From Chitinophagia bacterium (GTDB lineage: Bacteria; Bacteroidota; Bacteroidia; Chitinophagales; Chitinophagaceae), in the NCBI GenBank assembly GCA_010021705.1, contig RGMU01000049.1:1-9509 (forward strand): a DNA stretch of 9,509 bases, given 5' to 3'. Each line of letters begins with the position of its first letter. The stretch's first letter is position 1. Positions 1 through 7,424 of the stretch are shown here, in pieces. The translations under genes and the position numbers were made by a program. A model generated the notes under the pieces. The model was not told the DNA's origin. It did not search any database and was given only the letters and a program-made list of their open reading frames with translations.

Positions 1-1
1 G

Positions 2-334
2 CCTAAATATGATCAGAAGCATCCTTATTACCTTGGTTTTTTCCTCTTGGGTGCTTATCAGGAAATTTTAGGTAATCGGCATAATTTATTTTCTAATACG
101 TCGGTTATTGATATTAAACTGCATGAGTCTGGTCACTTCGATCTGACGATTGGTCAGTGTCATGCGACGATTTCAGAGGTTCTGGCGGAATTAAAATACA
201 ACAATTTGGACTTAATCGACAATTATCAGCAACTTTTACATCAACAAATACTTAATCCTACCGAGGTCGATTTCTATCTTCGCGAATTGAAGGATTTATT
301 GATGCAAAGTACTTATTTAGCTATCAGGGATTAG
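2..334 (+). CDS. speA: Biosynthetic arginine decarboxylase, C-terminal part (5' end outside window)
   Basis: This reading frame is open from the left edge and gives the last 110 residues of the protein. The enzyme is PLP-dependent and converts L-arginine to agmatine and CO2, the first step of the agmatine route to putrescine and spermidine in the cytoplasm. The visible part contains PYYLGFFLLGAYQEILG followed by RHNLF, the hallmark C-terminal stretch of SpeA (group IV decarboxylases, usually about 630-660 aa). The frame then runs through an acidic, helix-rich tail ending in LAIRD and a TAG stop. The PLP-lysine domain and the start lie outside the window. No gene follows on the same strand before the tRNA, so it is probably the end of its transcript; a weak hairpin lies 22 nt after the stop. 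Identity is confident from the motif; function is known for the family, not tested here. Confidence 0.9.
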   Translation, partial: PKYDQKHPYYLGFFLLGAYQEILGNRHNLFSNTSVIDIKLHESGHFDLTIGQCHATISEVLAELKYNNLDLIDNYQQLLHQQILNPTEVDFYLRELKDLLMQSTYLAIRD

Positions 335-416
335 GCTCTTGGACCTGTTCCTTGCAAAACGCATAGAGCGTTTGTGTAAATTCGTCTATTTTGAGTTCTA
401 AGGCTTTTTCAAGCAT
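324..416 (-). pseudogene. Possible gene remnant or 30-aa small ORF, convergent with speA
   Basis: On the minus strand an ATG at 416 opens 30 codons (MLEKALELKIDEF, then a segment ending CKEQVQEPNP) that stop with TGA at 324-326, overlapping the last 11 nt of speA. The same frame is open for nine codons upstream of the ATG before a TAA. The translation has an amphipathic, charged-helix character that looks more protein-like than random AT-rich noise, as though it were the C-terminus of a helical protein whose 5' part has been lost. No ribosome binding site or promoter was seen, and I do not recognise a family. Chance is a real alternative. Confidence 0.25.
357..373 (+). terminator. Weak hairpin after speA
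   Basis: AAACGC (357-362) and GCGTTT (368-373) form a 6-bp stem with a 5-nt loop, 22 nt after the speA stop codon. The only U-run is the end of the stem itself, so it is a poor intrinsic terminator. It may only be a stabilising 3' hairpin. Confidence 0.25.
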
Positions 417-452
417 TTTATAGGCTTGTGTATTACCTGTGTATTATTTTTT

Positions 453-483
453 CTTGCAAAGATGAAAAATTAGCGTACCTTTG
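453..483 (+). promoter_or_regulatory. Bacteroidota-type promoter of tRNA-Ser
   Basis: A perfect TAnnTTTG -7 box (TACCTTTG, 476-483) has a CTTG at 453-456, a 3/4 match to the TTTG -33 box, at a 19-bp spacing. This matches the RpoD promoter known for Bacteroides/Flavobacteria. The G of the -7 box is 5 nt before the mature tRNA 5' end at 488, so the primary transcript would have almost no leader. Confidence 0.8.
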
Positions 484-487
484 CAGC

Positions 488-572
488 GGAGAGATGGCAG
501 AGTGGTCGAACGCGGCGGTCTTGAAAACCGTTGACTCTAACAGGTCCGGGGGTTCGAATCCCTCTCTCTCCG
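488..572 (+). tRNA. tRNA-Ser (anticodon UGA)
   Basis: A complete class II tRNA fold can be drawn. The acceptor stem GGAGAGA (488-494) pairs with TCTCTCC (565-571). The anticodon stem GCGGT/ACCGT (515-519/527-531; the outer pair is G-T) closes the loop CTTGAAA with anticodon TGA at 522-524. A long variable arm (532-547, stem GAC/GTC) is typical of serine tRNAs. The T arm GGGGG/CCCTC closes TTCGAAT (553-559). The discriminator is G572, as expected for serine, and no CCA is encoded. It reads UCA and, by wobble, other UCN codons. It is a single gene with its own promoter. Confidence 0.96.
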
Positions 573-588
573 CTTGGTCTTTTATAGG

Positions 589-610
589 AATCCGGCTTCA
601 TGCCGGATTT
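589..610 (+). terminator. Hairpin between tRNA-Ser and the convergent antiporter gene
   Basis: AATCCGGC (589-596) and GCCGGATT (602-609) form a perfect 8-bp stem with loop TTCAT, 16 nt after the tRNA. It lies between two converging transcripts and probably ends the tRNA transcript, and perhaps also the antiporter operon (stop at 633). The T-run after the stem is only three bases on the + strand and there is none on the - strand, so termination strength is uncertain. Confidence 0.6.
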
Positions 611-632
611 GCCATTTTAAAGCAAAACGGAG

Positions 633-1874
633 CTATTTTTTCTTCTTATCGCCTATTTTGGCAAGCGTAGTGCCTTGCACAAGCATAGAAAACACCACTA
701 TGCCATAGACAGTTGTCAGCAAATAAGGCTGCACCGGTGATGCTGGCAACGCCAGCACCATAGCCAACGAAAGTCCGCCCCTTAGCCCGCCCCAGGTCAG
801 TAAATTGATGGTTTTTAGGGTCATGTTCAACTTGCGGAAAAAGATCACCGAAGGCAACCATACCGACACCCAGCGCGAAGCAAGCGCAATGCCCACACCG
901 GGTATGCACCACAGTAGCACATTATAGTCTGCCTTTAGGGCAAACAACTGAAACCCTACATATAAAAACAGAATGGCGTTTAACACAAACTCTATTATCT
1001 CCCACACCTTGTGCAGATAGTCTTTCGTTACAGCCGACACATACTTACCCAAAGATATGGTGTTGCCTATCATCAGCCCCATTACCACAATAGCCAACGC
1101 CCCCGATACGTGGAAATGCTCTGCAAGATTATAGCCACCCATTACTAAGGCGATGGTTATAAGTATTTCCACCTCATACCGGTCTATAGACTTAATAATT
1201 AACTGCCCCACAAACCCTAAAGCAAAGCCAAACGCTATGCCCCCTATACCTATTTGTAAGAAAGAAAGGCTTACCGTTGCAGCCGACAGTGTGGAGGCAC
1301 CACCCCCCGCTACTGCACCTGCAAGGCAGGTATATAGCACCACCGCAATGCCGTCATTAAACAAGGCTTCGGCTGTAATCACTATCTCAAGCTCTTGCGA
1401 CAGTGGCGATTTTTTGAGCAATGCTATCACTGCCACCGGGTCTGTAGGCGATATTATTGCTGCCAACAACGCACACTGCCCCAACGATACCGGCAAATGC
1501 AATAGCGTAAAAAGCCCCCAAAACAAAAGCGTGGAAATGCCCGCCGCTATCACCACACCCAACACCGCCAACAGGCTAATAACTTTAATGTGCTGCAACA
1601 GTAATTTAGTGTTAACATGAATAGCCCCAGCAAACAGCAAAAAACCTAACATCACTTTTAACAACAACTGCTGAAACGGCAACAACGTTATCATGCTTTC
1701 CACATTGGTTCGTATAAAAGGAAAATACCCGTGCCCCATTGTCATTATCACCGATGCAATAAGCGATAGCAGCATTGTACCAATAGTAGCCGGAAGTTTT
1801 AACCACTTAAAGTTGATATAGCTAAACAGTGCACATATACACACAATAAACGTTAGCAAATAATACAGTGCCAT
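633..1874 (-). CDS. CPA1-type cation:proton antiporter (NhaP-like)
   Basis: This encodes a 413-aa inner-membrane protein made almost wholly of hydrophobic segments (about 11-12 helices). It would exchange Na+ or K+ for H+ and so help pH and salt homeostasis. Family motifs are in order: SPTDP (residues 142-146) in the core, EALFND (169-174) with the Asn-Asp pair that binds the ion in electroneutral CPA1 exchangers, a conserved Arg in LASRWVSV (R334), and GGLRGGLSLA (362-371). The length fits the compact NhaP/NHE-like bacterial members; there is no TrkA or other cytoplasmic regulatory domain, and the protein ends in a lysine-rich tail. The ATG at 1874 lies 12 nt after the stop of the DUF4838 gene, so it is probably the last gene of the three-gene minus-strand unit. 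Ion preference cannot be read from the sequence. Confidence 0.93.
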   Translation of the reverse strand: MALYYLLTFIVCICALFSYINFKWLKLPATIGTMLLSLIASVIMTMGHGYFPFIRTNVESMITLLPFQQLLLKVMLGFLLFAGAIHVNTKLLLQHIKVISLLAVLGVVIAAGISTLLFWGLFTLLHLPVSLGQCALLAAIISPTDPVAVIALLKKSPLSQELEIVITAEALFNDGIAVVLYTCLAGAVAGGGASTLSAATVSLSFLQIGIGGIAFGFALGFVGQLIIKSIDRYEVEILITIALVMGGYNLAEHFHVSGALAIVVMGLMIGNTISLGKYVSAVTKDYLHKVWEIIEFVLNAILFLYVGFQLFALKADYNVLLWCIPGVGIALASRWVSVWLPSVIFFRKLNMTLKTINLLTWGGLRGGLSLAMVLALPASPVQPYLLTTVYGIVVFSMLVQGTTLAKIGDKKKK

Positions 1875-1886
1875 AGAACCAAAGTT

Positions 1887-4151
1887 TTATTGAACCCACA
1901 CCTCATCGCAGGCTATCATTGGCTTTTTAGTATCGCTTTGCCTCCATTCCGGCAGTGTATTAGGGCATGTAGCGGTAATTCTTATATATTGCACTTGCGC
2001 ATTTTTACCCGTATTCACCGCATATTGCTTAATAGTAGTATTATAGTGCTCGCCACCTGCAACGGGAATAATGGAGGAAATACGCTTATAATCAATCCCA
2101 TTTTGTGAAACCTCAATAGTTACCTTTGAAGGTACGAATATCCAATGGCGCGGGTCATCTAAAAAATGAAAGTTCACGCTGTTTATACTCATCACACTGC
2201 CCAAATTTACCGTTGCTACCATAGATGTATTATAAAAGCACAGCCAATTATAGCTAAAATCGTTATAACCCATAGCCCCGTCTGTTAGCGTTTTATCACC
2301 GTTGGCAGGATAGTCTTCCACATAGCTGTTTTGAAAGCTCACTTTAGCATACAAGGCTTTAGAAGGTGTAACACCGGTTTTGAAAATCGCCTCCCACTCG
2401 GCTAAATACTTATCGGGTGATAGCCCGTCTTCGCTTAATTCCTTGACGCCTGCCTTTTTACAATTTTCTACAAACCGCTTCACCTTTTCCGCAAAGCCGG
2501 GTTTTACTATCCATTCACCCTTATCATCTTTAACAAATATGCCATATTTTTCTATGCCAAAAAAGCGTGCCTGTTGTAGCACCGTATAGTCTAAAGATAG
2601 CCTTATGCGCATCAGCCGCTGTGCATATAGCGCATTCCCCTCTGTGGCAGCTTCTGCCTTATCTAAAAGAGTACTGTACTCGTCTATTTTGCTTGGCGAT
2701 AAGTAGGTCTTCCATTCGTTTACCGGATTGCCGTATATATCCAACTTTCTATGGCTACTCTCCCTGTTTGCCTGCAAAGCAGTAAGGTATTCACTAATAA
2801 AAGGGGCAGCTTTAGTGCCATAATAGTTCTTCAAAAAATAGTTGGTTAATGACGTAATGTCTGCTTCAGGGTTATACAATAGCTTCGCAATAAGGTAGCT
2901 TCGCAATTCTGCCAATTCACCATAAGTATCACCGCTTCCCTGCACAAAAATGCCTTTTACGCCATTGCTTTTAAGGTATTGCATATTGGCTTGCAGGGTA
3001 TTAAAGTTAGGAAACGGGGCTAAATAATTGGTAAACTGCGTTACATAATCCCACACAAAAACATTGGGCGTAAGACCCGTCCATGCTTTTAAGTCTTTCC
3101 TGAAAGTAGCTGCCGACCCTTCGGTGGCTAAAGGATTATCCCTATATGCGTCAATGGTGCTTAAAAAGATATACACATTGGGCGCGGGTTTTAGGCTTTT
3201 CGGTGCGCTGTGGGTGTAGCCGTATGCCAAAGTGGTAAAGTTAGCTTGGGGTATGGCAGCCGCTACTTTATTGACAAATTGAACAAGCGAAGCAGCCGGT
3301 GTACCTTCCGCATCGTCTATTTTACTGCATAGCGGGCAGCGACACCAGCCGTTATCATCATTCGGGCTAATAGACCAATAAAGCGCATCAGGATTATCGG
3401 CTATTTTCTTTTTCAATTCTGCTATTACAATATTCAATACTTCCGGCTGCGACAGGCACAGTTGCGATGCCACACGCTTGCCGTTCACCAAAGCATAATA
3501 TTCAGGATGTTGAGCAAAATAAGTAGCCGGAGGCACTAACTTGTTATACGAATGCCCCCACAGCCCCCATAGCTCTTCAAAGCGGTGTAGCTTATTCCAT
3601 TGTAAATAATTGGCATCTAAACACTGCGGATAATATACCTCCCTATATTGAAATGCCGGAGCTTCTTGTAGCGTCTCTTGTGGTAGCGTAAGGGTGGTTT
3701 GTATTTTGCAAGTATTGCAGTATTTATCAATAAATTGACAGTCTGCTATTTGTTCCAACAGTTTATATACCCCATTTATTACACCCCTTCCCGTGCCTCC
3801 TTTTATGATTATGCTATTACTGCTTGTTTGAATCAAATACCCTTCTGCCGGTATGGCAGTTTGCGATGTTTGTATTGCTTTAGGGGTGTTGCCTATATAT
3901 ATTGCCGGCTGTTTCTCTATACCGCTATCGCTTTTTACCGGCACTTTTACACCGGCTATTTTTTGCAGATACGTCTGCAATAGCTCTGCCGATTTTCTCT
4001 CAATACTCGTGGCATTGGAGGGAATAACAATAACGTAATTTGTTTTACCGTCTTTAACTATCGTTATACTCTTGTCTTTTGCACTGCAACCCGCAAAGCA
4101 AACAAGGAAATAGCAACATAGAGTTATGCGCGCTAAAAACGGTATTTTCAT
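1887..4151 (-). CDS. DUF4838 lipoprotein with C-terminal discoidin-like domain
   Basis: This encodes a ~754-aa exported lipoprotein. The signal peptide ends in the lipobox FAGC (Cys22), followed by SAKDK, which resembles the lysine/acid-rich export signals of Bacteroidota surface lipoproteins. Residues ~30-160 look like the alpha/beta N-terminal domain found in alpha-glucuronidases and GH20-type enzymes. Residues ~165-440 are the DUF4838 core, with WGLWGHSYN (195-203), HPEYYALVNGKR, SISPNDDNGW followed by CRCPLC (C270, C272, C275), and GIFVQGSGDTYGELAELRSY. From ~600 to the end lies a beta-rich F5/8 type C-like module often used to bind sugars. A glycoside-hydrolase-like action on polysaccharide is likely from family context, but no substrate or catalytic residue is established. 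I take the ATG at 4151 as start; an in-frame TTG at 4154 touches the upstream stop. It follows the TPR-barrel gene by 3 nt, suggesting translational coupling. Confidence 0.88.
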   Translation of the reverse strand: MKIPFLARITLCCYFLVCFAGCSAKDKSITIVKDGKTNYVIVIPSNATSIERKSAELLQTYLQKIAGVKVPVKSDSGIEKQPAIYIGNTPKAIQTSQTAIPAEGYLIQTSSNSIIIKGGTGRGVINGVYKLLEQIADCQFIDKYCNTCKIQTTLTLPQETLQEAPAFQYREVYYPQCLDANYLQWNKLHRFEELWGLWGHSYNKLVPPATYFAQHPEYYALVNGKRVASQLCLSQPEVLNIVIAELKKKIADNPDALYWSISPNDDNGWCRCPLCSKIDDAEGTPAASLVQFVNKVAAAIPQANFTTLAYGYTHSAPKSLKPAPNVYIFLSTIDAYRDNPLATEGSAATFRKDLKAWTGLTPNVFVWDYVTQFTNYLAPFPNFNTLQANMQYLKSNGVKGIFVQGSGDTYGELAELRSYLIAKLLYNPEADITSLTNYFLKNYYGTKAAPFISEYLTALQANRESSHRKLDIYGNPVNEWKTYLSPSKIDEYSTLLDKAEAATEGNALYAQRLMRIRLSLDYTVLQQARFFGIEKYGIFVKDDKGEWIVKPGFAEKVKRFVENCKKAGVKELSEDGLSPDKYLAEWEAIFKTGVTPSKALYAKVSFQNSYVEDYPANGDKTLTDGAMGYNDFSYNWLCFYNTSMVATVNLGSVMSINSVNFHFLDDPRHWIFVPSKVTIEVSQNGIDYKRISSIIPVAGGEHYNTTIKQYAVNTGKNAQVQYIRITATCPNTLPEWRQSDTKKPMIACDEVWVQ

Positions 4152-4154
4152 CAA

Positions 4155-7091
4155 TTAGAACTTTTGCTTAAACAGCAAATATACGTCATATTGATTGTGA
4201 TAAATATCGTTATAGGTAGTTACGTCTTGCCCCACGCTTTGGTTATACCATGAGAAGAACAACCCAAATGTAGAACGGTACTTTATTTGCTTTACTGCCC
4301 CCGCTCCCACACTCACGGTAGGATAATTAATAACCCGCGTTAATTGATAGTTACGGCTAACGTCATCAGGTGCATTACCATAGCCGCCAAAAGCGGTAAC
4401 ATAGTCTGAATGGCTAATTGGATTAACGTAATAGCGCATACTTAATATGGCAGAGTAATAAACCGATGTTTTGGCTACTTCTTTTAGCGATAAGTTGTTA
4501 GGGTCATCGGCTACGTTAAAGTTGATGTAGCTACCGCGCAGATTCACCCATATATCGTTAAACTCTCTTGACAGCCCGCCTACAAAAGATAATAGCGTGC
4601 TGCTATCAGTTTTTAAGTACCTTATGCCCACTTCTGCTTCATATTTTTTACGAATGCCTTGATACAGCGAATAACCTATTTTATAGTTAGGGAATATCTT
4701 TGTATCACCCGAATAAGAGCCGGTTAAAAAGGAATAGGTTTTCTTAAAGTGCTTATACACAATATCGGCTTCATATTGAAAGCCCGTACCATTAATCCTG
4801 CCTGCATAGTTCACTCTGGCAGTAATGGTGCCCCTTTTATAGGTGCGAGTGTACCATGTAGATGCTAAATGATTGATAGTAGGGTTATAATCCAATTTTG
4901 TACGAAGAAAGCCCACACCCCACTCATTTTTAAGCCTTTTTACAAACAAATGATTGGCATAATCAGCATATTTTGGGTCAAGATTGCTCATTTTCATTAA
5001 AGAGTCGGCTGTTACCCAAGCGTCATCCCACTTTTGCATATTTTCATATACTACGGCTCTTTTCAGCAAAAAGTAAGACTTGTCAGGGTAAGCCATTCTA
5101 CCTCTTTGAATAAGGGCAAGCGCAGTATCATACCTTTGTTGGTCGTTTAATATGTTAATGGCATATACAAGCGAGTTAGAATCTATTGGATTAGCTTCTA
5201 ATGCTTTTAGGTATTCAGCCACTGCACTGTCTTGTTGGTTAGATAGCATAAATTGCTTACCCATACCTATACGGTGGTCTATATACGCGTCCCTAAAGCG
5301 TACATTATACGGAAATTCATTATGCAACTGACCTGAAATCATATATGCCTCTCTAAAGCGGTGCGCATCGGCATATACAGACGCTTTTTTGAACAAAAGG
5401 TCTCTGGAATCCGGATAATAATGCAATGCTTGGTCAGCATATACCAATGCCGAATCATATTGTTTAAACGCAGATTCTATATTAATAATGTAGTTAAGCG
5501 CGTCTAAGTTATCAGGCTGTTTTTCCAATACTTCCTTTAAGATATTGGTAGTGCCATTGTAGTCATCATAAGCCAAAGACTGCCTGCCTGCTGCTAAAGA
5601 CTGCTCCACAAACGCTAAAAGATATTGACGCTTGTCCGGATATTTCTTCAATAAATCTTTAGATATTTGAGCCGCATCGGCATAGTGCTGATAGGCTTCC
5701 AATGTAGCTGCCTTTTTAGACAATAAAGCCTCATTGCCCGGTGAGTAGGTAAGCGCATCGTCTAAAGTTCTTATCGCCTCATCATACCTTTTTTGTTGAT
5801 TATAGGCATTCACCATATAGGTGGTAGCTTGCAAATTACCTTTATCGTAATAAAGTACCGCTTTCAGGTCTTTTATGGCACTGTCATATTCTTGCTCTAT
5901 AATGTATTCCCTTGCGCTAAGGGTTTTCATTTCTATAAAGTTCTTTTTGTTATCCGCGCTTGGGCTTTGCTTGTACGTAATTTCCGCCAACTTAGAAGCT
6001 GCAGGATAATTTTTTAGCCCCGTAAGAATACCTAACTTCTTATTAATCAAATCTCTATCGTTAGGATACTTTTTTAAGCCGAAGTTAACCCATGTAAGCG
6101 CATCGTTAAGCTGTCCGCGAGCGGTGGCAAGGTTTATCACATAGTTAAGTGCATCCCTGTTGCCGGGGTCTTTTTCTAATACGGCTTGAAACTGTAAATA
6201 AGGGTCAGTATTCATATAATACCTTGCCGAATTCATGCGCATATAGCTACCCAACTTTCTTATTTCAGGGTCGTTAGGCTTTAGCTTTTGTAATTTGTCT
6301 ATTATTTCTATAGCTTCGGCATAGCGTCCCATAGCTTCCAATATAGCTACTTTCCGCTTTAAAAATTCTACCGAATTTTGGTCAGCTTGCAATGCACGAT
6401 TCACAAACGCTAAAGAACTTTGAAAATTACCGGAGCGAATATCTAAATTATACACTGCCTCGATAGCCTCCTTATTCAATGGATCTTGCTCTAAAACAGA
6501 TTCGTAGGCGCGCTTGGCGATTTCTATATAGCCTTTGTGTGCATATTGCCGTGCCAACGTTAGCTTATAGTCTAAAAATATCCCTCGTATCGTGGGGTCG
6601 GTTGAAAAGCGTTCAAACAAATAGTCTATCAAACGGTTGCTTTCTATCCAATCGCCCTCTTTCACATATACGTCAAGTTTCCGCAGAAGTATGTCTCTGT
6701 CATTAGGAAAGTATTTCAGCCCAATATCGGCATATTCAATGGCTTGCAGGTAGTTACACGCCTGTGCTTCCATATTAATTAAAAAGATATAGGCATCTCT
6801 ATATTTAGGGTTTTTCTGCAATACCCTATTTAGCACAAAGCGGGCACTATCTATTTTCCCGTCAAGCGAAAACGCCTTGCCCAATAGCACCTGAATGTCT
6901 AAGTTTTTCGGAGAAATGTCCGCTGCCTTATTACAAAGGTAAATAGCCTTTTTGTAGTTGCCTTTGTCAATTTCTCGCTTCGCTTCGGTGTATAAGTTGT
7001 CCGAAGATTCAATTTTTGTTAACCACTGTGCATAAGTAGGCGCGTGAAATAGCAAAATCAGAAGCCACAGCTTCATAATTTTCTTTAGCAT
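4155..7091 (-). CDS. TPR protein with YaiO-family outer-membrane beta-barrel
   Basis: This encodes a 978-aa exported protein. A signal peptide (residues 1-21, cleavage after TYA likely) precedes TPR units from about residue 31 to 740. Within these, six successive ~108-residue modules begin at residues 91, 200, 305, 413, 522 and 631, each opening with an L-x-x-x-P/K-x-N-x-x-A-like helix start and each spanning about three TPRs. From ~720 to the end the sequence changes to alternating aromatic/polar strands (GVGFLRTKLDYN, GYSLYQGIRKKYEAEVGIRY, TFGLFFSWYNQ) typical of the YaiO outer-membrane domain. The last residue is Phe, as in BamA-folded barrels. The layout (periplasmic TPR superhelix then barrel) resembles the exopolysaccharide exporters PgaA, BcsC and PelB, so it may help a polymer cross the outer membrane; that is inference. 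It is the first gene of the minus-strand unit, with a ~345-nt regulatory region upstream. M6 (MKLWLL) is an alternative start. Confidence 0.9.
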   Translation of the reverse strand: MLKKIMKLWLLILLFHAPTYAQWLTKIESSDNLYTEAKREIDKGNYKKAIYLCNKAADISPKNLDIQVLLGKAFSLDGKIDSARFVLNRVLQKNPKYRDAYIFLINMEAQACNYLQAIEYADIGLKYFPNDRDILLRKLDVYVKEGDWIESNRLIDYLFERFSTDPTIRGIFLDYKLTLARQYAHKGYIEIAKRAYESVLEQDPLNKEAIEAVYNLDIRSGNFQSSLAFVNRALQADQNSVEFLKRKVAILEAMGRYAEAIEIIDKLQKLKPNDPEIRKLGSYMRMNSARYYMNTDPYLQFQAVLEKDPGNRDALNYVINLATARGQLNDALTWVNFGLKKYPNDRDLINKKLGILTGLKNYPAASKLAEITYKQSPSADNKKNFIEMKTLSAREYIIEQEYDSAIKDLKAVLYYDKGNLQATTYMVNAYNQQKRYDEAIRTLDDALTYSPGNEALLSKKAATLEAYQHYADAAQISKDLLKKYPDKRQYLLAFVEQSLAAGRQSLAYDDYNGTTNILKEVLEKQPDNLDALNYIINIESAFKQYDSALVYADQALHYYPDSRDLLFKKASVYADAHRFREAYMISGQLHNEFPYNVRFRDAYIDHRIGMGKQFMLSNQQDSAVAEYLKALEANPIDSNSLVYAINILNDQQRYDTALALIQRGRMAYPDKSYFLLKRAVVYENMQKWDDAWVTADSLMKMSNLDPKYADYANHLFVKRLKNEWGVGFLRTKLDYNPTINHLASTWYTRTYKRGTITARVNYAGRINGTGFQYEADIVYKHFKKTYSFLTGSYSGDTKIFPNYKIGYSLYQGIRKKYEAEVGIRYLKTDSSTLLSFVGGLSREFNDIWVNLRGSYINFNVADDPNNLSLKEVAKTSVYYSAILSMRYYVNPISHSDYVTAFGGYGNAPDDVSRNYQLTRVINYPTVSVGAGAVKQIKYRSTFGLFFSWYNQSVGQDVTTYNDIYHNQYDVYLLFKQKF

Positions 7092-7111
7092 GTTGTTAAA
7101 TATTAATGGTT

Positions 7112-7164
7112 GTTAGTAGTACTGTTAGTTTTCGTTAGTAACCGGGGTATAGGTGTGTGTTAGT
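7112..7164 (-). repeat. Four GTTAGT (ACTAAC on the minus strand) repeats in the TPR-operon leader
   Basis: GTTAGT occurs at 7112-7117, 7124-7129, 7134-7139 and 7159-7164, with start-to-start spacings of 12, 10 and 25 nt. If the candidate promoter at 7199-7232 is right, all four lie in the 5' untranslated RNA as ACUAAC, 21 to 73 nt before the ATG. They could bind a protein on DNA (near one helical turn apart) or on RNA. The role is unknown. Confidence 0.55.
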
Positions 7165-7177
7165 TGTGAATAACTAC

Positions 7178-7188
7178 GCACAGTGTGC
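7178..7188. promoter_or_regulatory. 11-bp palindrome, possible operator
   Basis: GCACAGTGTGC is a perfect inverted repeat around one central base. It lies just downstream of the predicted start of the TPR-operon transcript (~7194). A repressor site is possible but there is no direct evidence. Confidence 0.25.
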
Positions 7189-7198
7189 ATAATTTGTG

Positions 7199-7232
7199 TA
7201 AAGGTATAAACTATTTTGATATTCTATGCAAC
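7199..7232 (-). promoter_or_regulatory. Candidate promoter of the TPR-barrel operon
   Basis: Reading the minus strand, TACCTTTA (7206-7199) matches the TAnnTTTG -7 box in all but the last base, and GTTG (7232-7229) sits as a -33 box at a 22-bp spacing, somewhat long. The predicted transcription start near 7194 would leave a ~100-nt leader. No better match was seen in the interval. Confidence 0.35.
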
Positions 7233-7266
7233 TTTTGTAAAAAAATAATCTGCACCCTCTATTTTT

Positions 7267-7297
7267 TTTGCAATAACACTCATTAAGGTTATATTTA
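7267..7297 (+). promoter_or_regulatory. Candidate distal promoter of the Rpn-family gene
   Basis: TTTG (7267-7270) is followed after exactly 19 bp by TATATTTA (7290-7297), a 7/8 match to the Bacteroidota TAnnTTTG -7 box. A start near 7302 would give a leader of ~135 nt. The opposing TPR-operon promoter candidate lies 34 bp away, so the two would be divergent. Confidence 0.4.
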
Positions 7298-7343
7298 ACA
7301 ATAACAATAGTTTATTTATATAGTTCTCCTCTAAAGGTAAAGT

Positions 7344-7405
7344 GGCGTATGCTTAACACTACGAATGAGGTAAAACTTAAATCTACCATACGCGCAAAAA
7401 ACGCC
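7344..7405 (+). repeat. Inverted repeat in the leader of the Rpn-family gene, with two alternative partners
   Basis: GCGTATG (7345-7351) is repeated inverted as CATACGC (7387-7393). GGCGT (7344-7348) can instead pair with ACGCC (7401-7405). A further direct CATACGC lies inside the coding region at 7457-7463. These could be operator half-sites or alternative RNA hairpins; the stems are short and the loop is 35 nt or more. Confidence 0.3.
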
Positions 7406-7424
7406 TATCATTAGCTATTTTGTT

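Noticed and set aside
428..670. 80-codon + strand open frame spanning the tRNA-Ser
   Set aside because: It reads through a well-formed tRNA gene and its promoter, and the translation has no family resemblance.
1153..1620. 155-codon + strand frame opposite the antiporter gene
   Set aside because: It is the antisense shadow of a gene with clear CPA1 motifs.
1876..1886. AAACTTTG on the minus strand just before the antiporter ATG as an internal promoter
   Set aside because: It lacks the first T of the -7 box and I did not identify a -33 box; the 12-nt gene spacing fits an operon better.
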